DNA of 64,000 nucleotides from GCA-2709075 sp038146865 (lineage in GTDB: Bacteria > Pseudomonadota > Alphaproteobacteria > MPNO01 > UBA2964): contig JAYQSL010000001.1 of assembly GCA_038146865.1 (NCBI GenBank), forward strand, positions 62,001 to 126,000. Reading direction: 5' to 3'. Below are positions 26,115 to 34,606 of the stretch, piece by piece. The notes under the pieces are model-generated. The model saw only the letters and a program-made list of their open reading frames with translations. It was not told where the DNA came from and ran no database searches. Within the stretch, counting starts at the first letter, position 1, and the number at the start of each line of letters is the position of its first letter. Both the position numbers and the translations under genes were made by a program.

Positions 26115-26669
26115 ATGACACTACAAGAAATAAATGCATGTGATTTTGGCGTTGGCATCGAATTGGCTTACGCCACCCACCAAAACTTTACCGGTCAGCC
26201 AGTTTATCTCCATCCGTTTTGTTACCTTCACCAAGATGCACTAACCGCTCTGGGAAGAGCCCGTGATGCTGCAAGTTTTATTGGTTTAAAAATTTTAATA
26301 TACGATGCCTTTCGCCCTACCGAGGCTCAGCAGAAACTCTGGGACCACACACCAGATGAAAATTTTTTGGCACACCCCCAAAAGGGCTCACCACATTCCC
26401 GCGGTGTAGCAATAGATTTGACACTTGCCGATGCCTCGGGAGTGCCATTGGATATGGGATCTAAGTTCGATACGTTCGATAAAATATCCTATCATGGATC
26501 CATAGAAATTTCTGAAAAGGCACGACAGAATAGACTAACTCTTTTAGGACTGATGACTGAGTCGGGTTGGGATTTTTATAGAAATGAGTGGTGGCATTAC
26601 CAGCTATTCTCACCGAAGGACTATCCGTTGATAAGTGATGAATCTTTGCCGAACAAAATGATGAGTTGA
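26115..26669 (+). CDS. D-alanyl-D-alanine dipeptidase (DdpX/VanX family)
   Basis: Zinc dipeptidase that cleaves D-Ala-D-Ala, probably in cell-wall turnover. The 184 residues show Arg67 (YDAFRP), the zinc ligands His94 and Asp101 in SPHSRGVAIDL, and Glu158 with His161 in EWWHY, all matching VanX/DdpX. No signal peptide is visible, so it should be cytoplasmic like DdpX. There are no vanHA genes nearby, so glycopeptide resistance is not suggested. A polysaccharide deacetylase gene follows after about 100 bases. Confidence 0.88.
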   Translation: MTLQEINACDFGVGIELAYATHQNFTGQPVYLHPFCYLHQDALTALGRARDAASFIGLKILIYDAFRPTEAQQKLWDHTPDENFLAHPQKGSPHSRGVAIDLTLADASGVPLDMGSKFDTFDKISYHGSIEISEKARQNRLTLLGLMTESGWDFYRNEWWHYQLFSPKDYPLISDESLPNKMMS

Positions 26670-26767
26670 AAGTTTTCGCTTGTCACCATTATCAAAACAG
26701 AAAAAAGAAAACCCTTTTCAAGTTTTTGTGGCTGACGAATAATTCCCATAGGGACATAAGCTAAGGC

Positions 26768-27814
26768 ATGGACGTAATGATAAAAAAAACCAAGCTTCTT
26801 TTATCAAAAATCGGACTTGGCATATGCTGTCTCCTCGCAGGTATAGAGACGGCATGCGCAGCCTCATCAGCGGTAGTCCTCATGTATCACAGATTCGGTG
26901 AGAACCAGTACCCATCTACCAATATACGAATAAATCAATTTGAGGCGCATCTCAAAACCCTAACGAGCGGAGAGTTTTCCTTAAAATCCCTGACAGAAAT
27001 CACCGCGGCCCTTCGAAATGGCAATCCACTACCTGATAAAACAGTTGGAATTTCGATTGATGATGCGTTTCTGTCTGTATATCAAAAAGCATGGCCAAGA
27101 CTGAGGAAAGCCAAAGTCCCCTTCACCCTATTTATCGCCACCGACGCTATCGACAGAAACCTGCCCGGATACATGAACTGGAACCAAATTCGTGCCTTGC
27201 TAAAAGAAGGGGTTGAAATAGGCAATCAGACCGCCTCTCATCCACATATGCCATTGTTGTCAAAGTCTAAACTGGAGAATGAGTTAAAAAAATCCACCAA
27301 ACGGTTTGAGGAGGAATTAGGTTTCGCGCCCAAAATAATTGCGTATCCATACGGAGAATACAGTTTAGCGGTGGCTAAGGTAGTGAAAGCTGCGGGATTT
27401 AGTGTAGGCTTTGGTCAACATTCGGGCGTAATCCATCCCAACAGTGATTTTTTTTATTTACCAAGATTTGCCTTCAACGAGACCTTTGGCGGGGTAAGTC
27501 GACTAAAGTTAGCAGCAAGGGCATTACCACTTCACGCTCTTGATATTACCCCCGCCGACCCGTTACTGACGCCTAACGTGAATCCGCCTCCGTTCGGCTT
27601 TACTATAGGCAATCAAACTATCAAAAATTTGGACGCATTAAACTGCTACGCGCCGGATGGCAAGAGATTAAGGATTGAGAGGCTTGGTCAAACAAGGATC
27701 GAAATCCGAATGAATAATAAATTCCCAGCTGGCCGATCTAGGATCAATTGCACTTTATTGGATAAGAGCGGACGATGGCGATGGTTTGGCAGACAATTTT
27801 TTGTTCCAAAATAA
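26768..27814 (+). CDS. exported polysaccharide deacetylase (NodB-fold)
   Basis: A 348-residue protein with an N-terminal signal peptide (hydrophobic 14-30, cleavage near CAA at 30-32). A carbohydrate esterase family 4 domain follows at about 35-235. Motif 1 is SIDDAF (Asp98, Asp99); motif 2 is IGNQTASHPH with His158. The first His of the usual HxxxH pair is Gln154, which may weaken metal binding or be compensated by His160. AYPYGEYS is motif 3-like. The C-terminal 110 residues form a separate beta-rich region. Substrate is unknown, perhaps peptidoglycan or an exopolysaccharide. Confidence 0.85.
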   Translation: MDVMIKKTKLLLSKIGLGICCLLAGIETACAASSAVVLMYHRFGENQYPSTNIRINQFEAHLKTLTSGEFSLKSLTEITAALRNGNPLPDKTVGISIDDAFLSVYQKAWPRLRKAKVPFTLFIATDAIDRNLPGYMNWNQIRALLKEGVEIGNQTASHPHMPLLSKSKLENELKKSTKRFEEELGFAPKIIAYPYGEYSLAVAKVVKAAGFSVGFGQHSGVIHPNSDFFYLPRFAFNETFGGVSRLKLAARALPLHALDITPADPLLTPNVNPPPFGFTIGNQTIKNLDALNCYAPDGKRLRIERLGQTRIEIRMNNKFPAGRSRINCTLLDKSGRWRWFGRQFFVPK

Positions 27815-27834
27815 GACACTTATATTATACAGGC

Positions 27835-28815
27835 TCACGCGCCAGATGAGAAAGGCATCAGGCTCTCGAGAGGAGGAAACAACCTCGCGCCATCAAATTG
27901 CTCTAATTGGTTTACCTTTATGATTTTTTCGATGGTGCGAACATATCCCTCACCTCTTTCGGAGTAATTTTCCAATTTGCTGATCAATTTTAAACCGCCG
28001 ACAACACTTCCTGTCAGCCGCATGTTCCTTCGGGCGGCTCGAAACTCGACATACGCGGAGTGGGTATTCAAATTGAATGCATAAGCCCAGACGCCATCAA
28101 GAAGATTATTAAAAGATCGAACAAGAAACCTTTCTCCCCTCGGACGCAGTCTCGGTTTCATGCCATTCGTCCCAGCCCAGATCCTTTGACCGAACAAAGC
28201 GTTCCCCTCACGGGCAAACCTGGATGTCCCCCATCCACTTTCCTCAGCAGATTGGGCAAGAACCATTGACGTAGGCAAAATATCCACCCTTTCCAGGATG
28301 GCATCAAAGAAAGCAGCGTTGTATAACGACCCCAACTCGGAAAGCCCGTAGTTTTCCTGGATAGTGGCCAACCACTGCATTTCATCTCCATCAAGTTCGA
28401 CCCCTTGGGATATTTTCTCCCATAAAGACATGACCTTCTCCCGATCTAATAGGATCTTCTCGTTAACCTCGAGAATTAAGGGAAGAGCAGCTTGAATAAA
28501 TAAGGCTTTTCTTGATCTGGGGCGATCAATCCGATGGATGTCCTTTGGAAGCGAAGACAAAAGTAACCGCGGCACTAGCCCATGCGCACGAATGCTCTCT
28601 ATGTCGAAACCAATGGACCGATAATAATTTTTTAAATTTAGAGCACGGGTTTCCCCTTTTTTAGGTAAAATTTTTTGCTCCATGGTCGAGGTTTTCCCAA
28701 CGTATGAAGCCATTTGCGCCGCCTGATCATTTTGTGTCTCATTGGCCGATGCATTGGGCAATAGAAACACCACAAAGGGCAAGCCATATGCGAAGACTCC
28801 CCTAACGCATTTCAA
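27835..28815 (-). CDS. Bax-like glucosaminidase-domain protein
   Basis: Exported peptidoglycan hydrolase-like protein of the Bax family. The glucosaminidase fold includes the segment VLAQSAEESGWGTSRFAREG with the probable catalytic Glu, then GNALFGQRIW. The open frame runs back to an ATG at 28983, but the first 56 residues look non-coding. A TTG at 28815 gives a 24-residue signal peptide ending NASA before NETQ, so that start is preferred although no clear ribosome-binding site precedes it; length is then 326 residues. It converges with the deacetylase gene 20 bases away. Confidence 0.8.
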   Translation of the reverse strand: MKCVRGVFAYGLPFVVFLLPNASANETQNDQAAQMASYVGKTSTMEQKILPKKGETRALNLKNYYRSIGFDIESIRAHGLVPRLLLSSLPKDIHRIDRPRSRKALFIQAALPLILEVNEKILLDREKVMSLWEKISQGVELDGDEMQWLATIQENYGLSELGSLYNAAFFDAILERVDILPTSMVLAQSAEESGWGTSRFAREGNALFGQRIWAGTNGMKPRLRPRGERFLVRSFNNLLDGVWAYAFNLNTHSAYVEFRAARRNMRLTGSVVGGLKLISKLENYSERGEGYVRTIEKIIKVNQLEQFDGARLFPPLESLMPFSSGA

Positions 28816-29013
28816 CCATTTAGCCGAAACTACATGGCCAGGTAAATTTTGGCTCTTACAAAATATAGTGCGTTCCCCCAGTATTCCTTCATCCGTCGCA
28901 CATTTATTCAAACTGGTAAAGAGAATTGCCAACCAGGAGATACTAAATTTCGCATGAGTTCCGGTATTAGCGATTGCAAACAATAGGGCCTGAAGGCCGA
29001 ACGGTTCCCAGAT

Positions 29014-30042
29014 CTAAATGCCGGCAAACCTGGTCCCAGTCTTCAAAAACCCAACAATATCATATACATCCATAAGAACCGGTCGAGCTATAGTCTCTGC
29101 TCGCTCAGCTCCTTCACGTAAAACTCGATCGATTTCGCCAGGCTCTCGCATCAAGCGGCGCGTTTCATCGCCTAAAGGCCCCAAAGTCTCAACTGCAACT
29201 TCCGCGAGCCGAGCCTTGAATTCCGAAAACGGTCGCCCTCCGAATTCGGCGAATACTTCGGATTTTGAGAGATCTCCCAGGGCTGAGTAAATCTCTATTA
29301 AGTTAAAGGCCTCAGGACGACTGGAAGATGTACCAAGCGGCTTGGACCCATCAGGAACTGGTTCTGAATCGGTTTTTGCTCGACGGATCTTTTTAACTAT
29401 TGTGTCTAATTCATCAGTAATATTGATACGAGAATTATCCGACGGGTCAGACTTACTCATTTTGCTGCGTCCATCCCTCAAACTCATAACGCGAGCAGCT
29501 GAGTCAAAAATTAGCGGTTCAACTATCGGAAAAAACTCAGTTTCAAAGTCATGATTGAACTTTTGGGCTATATCGCGCGTCAACTCCAGATGTTGTTTTT
29601 GATCTTCACCAACCGGAACATGGGTGGCGCAATATGCCAGAATGTCAGCCGCCATTAACGACGGGTACACATACAACCCTACACTCGCATTCTCTCTGTT
29701 TTTGCCTGCCTTCTCTTTGAATTGTGTCATGCGATTCAACCAACCCACTCTCGCCACACAATTAAAAATCCACGCTAATTCAGCATGAACAGGCACAGCA
29801 CTCTGATTGAAAATAATGCTCCTTAACGGATCAACCCCCGCTGCAAGATAGGCCGCTGCGACCTCTCTGGTATTTTGACGAAGCTCTGAAGGACTTTGCC
29901 ATGCTGTAATTGCATGAAGATCTACTACACAATAAATGCATTCATAGTTATCTTGAAGCCGAACGAAATTTTTTATCGCGCCCAGATAATTCCCAAGGTG
30001 TAAATTTCCGGTAGGTTGAACGCCTGAAAAAACACGAGACAC
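29014..30042 (-). CDS. trpS: tryptophanyl-tRNA synthetase
   Basis: Class I aminoacyl-tRNA synthetase charging tRNA-Trp. The first ATG-type reading begins at 30102, but the GTG at 30042 is preceded by AAAGGAGG and gives the family's usual N-terminus (SRVFSGVQPTGNLHLGNYLG), so it is chosen: 342 residues. The HIGH motif is PTGNLHLGN and the KMSKS loop is SKMSKSDP. It follows murJ in the conserved glnD-murJ-trpS order, 71 bases downstream. Confidence 0.96.
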   Translation of the reverse strand: MSRVFSGVQPTGNLHLGNYLGAIKNFVRLQDNYECIYCVVDLHAITAWQSPSELRQNTREVAAAYLAAGVDPLRSIIFNQSAVPVHAELAWIFNCVARVGWLNRMTQFKEKAGKNRENASVGLYVYPSLMAADILAYCATHVPVGEDQKQHLELTRDIAQKFNHDFETEFFPIVEPLIFDSAARVMSLRDGRSKMSKSDPSDNSRINITDELDTIVKKIRRAKTDSEPVPDGSKPLGTSSSRPEAFNLIEIYSALGDLSKSEVFAEFGGRPFSEFKARLAEVAVETLGPLGDETRRLMREPGEIDRVLREGAERAETIARPVLMDVYDIVGFLKTGTRFAGI

Positions 30043-30113
30043 AATAGGTCCTCCTTTAATATGGGAGCGAGGCCTTATGGCTCCATTTGTTTCTGGGGTC
30101 AAGATTAACGCTT

Positions 30114-31655
30114 TTAGCCTTTTTTCAGGTCTCTAAATTTTGAGACCGATACCACACCTGTTAAAACCGCAATGAGGCCGTAAGAGAACATGCACGCAAT
30201 GATAAGGATTCCCAGAGCGACACATCTCTCAAGAAAGGTATCAGAGAACATGTCACTCATTACCCAGCGCCCGAAAAACAAGACGACCAACATTCCAGCA
30301 GAGGAAAGGGAAATTCCCAAAAGACCCCAACCCAATCTTGCCTCAAATTTCAAAAACTTCCGCCTCGTCAGAGCTGCCCATAGCAAAGCAACACTCGCCC
30401 AAGCGGAGATGGAAGTAGCCAGGGCAATCCCCACATGGTCAAAAAATTGTACGAATATGATACTTAAAACAAGGTTGGCAATCACACAAACACCTGCAAT
30501 TTTAACAGGTGTTACTGTATCTCCCCGGGCAAAAAACCCGGGTGCGAGCACTTTGATCAAGAAATAAGCAGGCAATCCGGGCGCATAAGCCGATAAGGCT
30601 AACGCGGTGGCCTTCGAGGCAGCAACATCAAAGGCTCCTCGCTGAAACAAAAGTTCAACAATCGGACTGGATAAAAACAACAAGCCCAATCCAGCAGGAA
30701 CTGAAAAAACTAGGCCTAATTCAACAGATCTATTCATTGTCTCTGCTGCGGATACGTTATCACCTTGGCTGATTTGACGGGTCAGGACAGGCAAAATCAC
30801 CGTGCCGATAGCAACCCCTATTACGCCAAGTGGCAACTGCGTTAGTCTGTCCGCGTAAAAAAGAAAGGAAACTGACCCTATGGGCAAGAACGAAGCGATA
30901 AAAATTCCGAGTAAAGAATTAATTTGAATAATGCCAGCGCCGATAGCACCCGGAACAATCAATCTGAATAGACGCTTAATTTGAGGCGTTAACTTGGGCC
31001 GGCGCAATAAAAACACCATGTCTATTTGTCGACAGGCAATTATAAGCCATAAAAACTGTATAACTCCTGCGAGGGCGACCCCCCAGGCTAGACCGTGCCC
31101 GGGCGTTTCGAACAGCGGTGATAGAATAAGAAGACCGCCAATCAGACAAATATTGAATATTATCGGCGTAGATGCAGCTGCGGCAAATTTATTAAACGAA
31201 TTTAAAACTCCTCCGAGCAGGGCGACCAAGGAGACAAAAAGCAGATAAGGAAAAGTAATCCTAGTCAGATCAATAGCTAAATTAAACCTAGCAGGGTCGT
31301 CAGCAAATCCTGGAGCAAAAGCATACATCAAGAAAGGCATGGCAATTTGTATCAATGATATGAAGCCTAAAAGCGTGAGGATCATTACAGAGAGCACTGA
31401 AGATGCAAATTCTCGGGCGCTAGATTTTCCATCCTTAGAAACTACACGACCAAATAAGGGAATAAATGCTGCGTTAAATGCCCCTTCCGCTGTTAAACTC
31501 CGAAAAAAATTTGGGAGCTTTAAGGCTACAAAAAAAGCATCCGCCACCGGACCGGCCCCCAATAAAGCCGCGATCAAAATATCTCTCAGGAACCCAAGAA
31601 TGCGGCTTAACATCGTCAACATGCTAACCGTGGCGATATTTTTAAAAAAATTCAT
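30114..31655 (-). CDS. murJ: lipid II flippase MurJ
   Basis: Inner-membrane MOP-superfamily flippase that moves lipid II to the periplasm for peptidoglycan synthesis. The 513 residues contain about 14 membrane helices. Conserved features include RILGFLRDILIAALLG in the first helix and AFFVALKLPNFFRSLTAEGAF-type loop (PNFFRSLTAEGAF near residue 50-62), as well as FFARGDTVTP. Located 96 bases after glnD and before trpS. Confidence 0.95.
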   Translation of the reverse strand: MNFFKNIATVSMLTMLSRILGFLRDILIAALLGAGPVADAFFVALKLPNFFRSLTAEGAFNAAFIPLFGRVVSKDGKSSAREFASSVLSVMILTLLGFISLIQIAMPFLMYAFAPGFADDPARFNLAIDLTRITFPYLLFVSLVALLGGVLNSFNKFAAAASTPIIFNICLIGGLLILSPLFETPGHGLAWGVALAGVIQFLWLIIACRQIDMVFLLRRPKLTPQIKRLFRLIVPGAIGAGIIQINSLLGIFIASFLPIGSVSFLFYADRLTQLPLGVIGVAIGTVILPVLTRQISQGDNVSAAETMNRSVELGLVFSVPAGLGLLFLSSPIVELLFQRGAFDVAASKATALALSAYAPGLPAYFLIKVLAPGFFARGDTVTPVKIAGVCVIANLVLSIIFVQFFDHVGIALATSISAWASVALLWAALTRRKFLKFEARLGWGLLGISLSSAGMLVVLFFGRWVMSDMFSDTFLERCVALGILIIACMFSYGLIAVLTGVVSVSKFRDLKKG

Positions 31656-31751
31656 TAATACTAATCGTCTCTTTCTTAGCTGTTACAGACACGCGTGATG
31701 CTTTTCTTACCCTCACAGCCAAGCTGTCCCACTGGAACTAAATTATTTCAG

Positions 31752-34509
31752 TTACAATTGATCATGGTGGCCAGACTTGATCGCGAGGGTTTCTTGGATG
31801 CCATTTTTAACTTGCTCTAATTTGCGCTCATTAGTGATTTGCATTCCGTAGACGTCCTTGACGTAAAAAATATCAACCACTCTCTCGCCATATGTTGTAA
31901 CTAAGGCACTTGAGATTTGCAGCCCCAAGTCAGCAAGTTTCCGTGTGACATCATGCAAAAAGCCTGGGCGATCGCTACCGTTGATTTCTACAACTGAATG
32001 CGTTCTGCTAGCGCTGTTATTTACTAAAACCCTTGGAGCCACCAAAAAAACATTTTCTCGGCCACCAAAATTTGACTTTTCCCTCAGGTTTGCACCGGGG
32101 CTCCACTCTCCCCTCAACGCTGACTCTATTTTTTCAATTAAACGTTTAAGATCACTCTCACCCGAGAACGCTCCACCACTTGTTTCCTGTATCGTAAAAA
32201 TATCGAGAGCCATCCCGTTTGCCATTGTAAAAATCTTGGCCCCAACGATGTTCCCTCCGAGGACAGCAATCGCCCCTGCGATTGTAGAAAAAAGTCCGGG
32301 ATGATCTGGGGTATGAATTGTAATCTCCGTTACATTATTGATACCAGCTGCATTCGCTGAAATTTTTATCGGTTCACCATCGTGGATGGCCGCTGAAATA
32401 AGATCGGCATTGCGGCGATGGGCATCAGCATCTAACGAAAGCCAATAGGAAGGATAACCAAGGGCAAGCACTTCTTCAATTTTGGCATCCTCCCAACCAT
32501 CGCAACGCAAACTGCCCGCGAGGGCTCCGCGCGCATTCTCCACCCTGACATTGGTTCCCGAAGATTCGTGACCTCCAGAAAGGTATGATTCGGCTGCATA
32601 GTAAAGCTCTCGCAGCAGTGACGCTTTCCAGTTATTCCAAACATTAGGCCCAACCGCCCTAATATCTGCGACCGTTAAACAAAGTAAAAGTCTCAGACGC
32701 TCTAACGACTGCACTTGTTCAACAAAGTCCACGATTGTCTTTGGGTCAATCAAATCCCGATGGAAGGCTATGTGACTCATCAGCAAATGATATCGAACTA
32801 ACCATTCCACTGTCTCCGTCTCCTCCGAGGTTAAACCCAGCCTGGGACAAATTTGTCGAGACACTTCGGCGCCCAAAACTGAATGATCCCCTCCCCGTCC
32901 TTTCGCGATATCGTGAAAAAGCATCGCAACGAAAAGTGCGCGTCTCGAGACCACTCTTTGCATCGCTTCAGTCGCAACGGGCATATCTTCTTTGTACTTC
33001 CCTTGCTCTATTCCCTGCAAAATGCCAATAGCAAATATGGTGTGCTCATCAACCGTGTACACATGGTACATATCGTGTTGCATCTGAGCGACTACCCGCC
33101 CGAAGTCGGGCAAGAAGCGTCCAAAAACTCCCGCCTCATTTAATCGCCTTAAGGTAATCTCAGAGCCGCTCTCGGCGGTGAGCATATCGATAAAGTATTT
33201 ATTGGCTTCTTCATCCTCTCTTATTCGATCGACAGCTCTCAAATGCCGTGTAATGAGCCTTAAAGCACGAGGGTGGATATCTCGTTTGTGCTTTTGCGCT
33301 ACTCGAAACAACCTAAGGATTTTTATCGGCTCGTTGATGAGCTCGGCACCAGAGGACACCGTAAGTCGGCCACTCTCAATCTTAAAGCCATCGATTTCTC
33401 GGCGAAAGAAATCTCTGGCTCTGAAGGGGAAGGCATTCCAGCGCTTTTGTTCAGCTTCAAGCGCTGCACAGAATATTCTTGTAAGATCTCCAACTTCTTT
33501 CGCGGTCAAATAGTAATGCTTCATGAACCTCTCAACGCCAAGCGTTCCTGCATGGTCCCGATAGCCCATCCTTCGACCAATTTCTGCCTGAACATCAAAA
33601 GTCAAGCGATCTTCACCTCGCCCTGCGATATAGTGAAGATGAGATCTTATGGTCCAAAGAAAGTTTTGTGCTTTGGAAAACCGTTTTACCTCATTAGCAT
33701 TTAGCACTCCTTCGTTAAGCAACTCTCCTACAGACTCGACTTGATAGAGGTATTTGGCTATCCAAAATAACGTATGAAGATCTCTGAGCCCCCCCTTGCC
33801 CTCTTTGATATTTGGTTCCAAAACATATCTCGAGTCTCCCATACGAACATGCCGCTTATCGCGTTCATCCAATTTTGCCTCTGCAAATTTTGGCCCTGAT
33901 TCTGCAACTACATTTTTTTTAAATGTGCGTCGCATCTCATTAAATAGTTTTTTGTTTCCCCAAAGAAAGCGTGACTCAAGCAGTGCCGTGCGTATGGTGA
34001 TGTCTTCCTGGGAAAGTCTTAGAACTTCTTGGACATTTCTGGTCGCATGCCCAACCTTAAGACCCAAATCCCACAAGAGATACAATGTTGACTCAATGAT
34101 TTGCTCTACCCGCGGCGTGAGCCGATATGGAAGCAAAAACATTAAATCAACATCTGAAAAGGGGGCCAATTCGCCTCTTCCATACCCCCCGGTACAGACA
34201 ACGCAAATCCGTTCTCCAGATGTTGGCTCAGCGGTGGGATATATTTTTTTAGTCGTAATTGTGAGAGCAAACTGCAAGAGCTGATCGATCAAATAAGAGT
34301 TGGAACAAACGTTAGTCTCACCGGTTTCATCTTCTTCCTCAAACCGACGCTTTATTTCCTCTCGCCCGCTCGGTCAATGCACCTTTGCAAATCTCAAATA
34401 ACCGTCCACGTGCATCTCCAGCTTCTTGCCCCTCTGACCAGCCCTGATCGAAAGACAGAAACAAGCGATCAACGTTTATGATCTCTTTAGGTTTAACTAG
34501 GGTAGGCAT
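31752..34509 (-). pseudogene. glnD: [protein-PII] uridylyltransferase/uridylyl-removing enzyme, interrupted by a +1 frameshift near the N-terminus
   Basis: Nitrogen sensor that uridylylates PII proteins. From an ATG at 34509 the first 45 or so codons read VKPKEIINVDRLFLSF to EICKGALTE. After that the family sequence (GREEIKRRFEEED, then NVCSNSYLIDQ) continues in the +1 frame. One extra base near 34368 (GAGCGGGCG where GAGGGGCG would fit) explains the break. Downstream are the nucleotidyltransferase motif GGYGRGELAPFSDVDL, the HD domain with LFHDIAKGRGGDHS, and two C-terminal ACT domains. Restored length is 918 residues, typical of GlnD. The remaining open frame alone would start at 34292 and lose about 72 residues. 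Confidence 0.88.
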
Positions 34510-34606
34510 TTATTTGCCAACATATAGTTTTCGTCCGCTGCTATGTTGAATATTGTATCGTAGTACCGGATAAAATGTCCTGAGTAATCGGTAAGAAAAA
34601 TTAATT

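Noticed and set aside
26115..26669. Glycopeptide-resistance (vanX) gene
   Set aside because: Only the dipeptidase family is present; no vanH, vanA or vanRS-type neighbours occur, so a housekeeping DdpX-like role is more likely.
28816..28983. N-terminal 56-residue extension of the Bax-like protein
   Set aside because: The extension has no family similarity that I recognise, and the predicted signal peptide begins after it.
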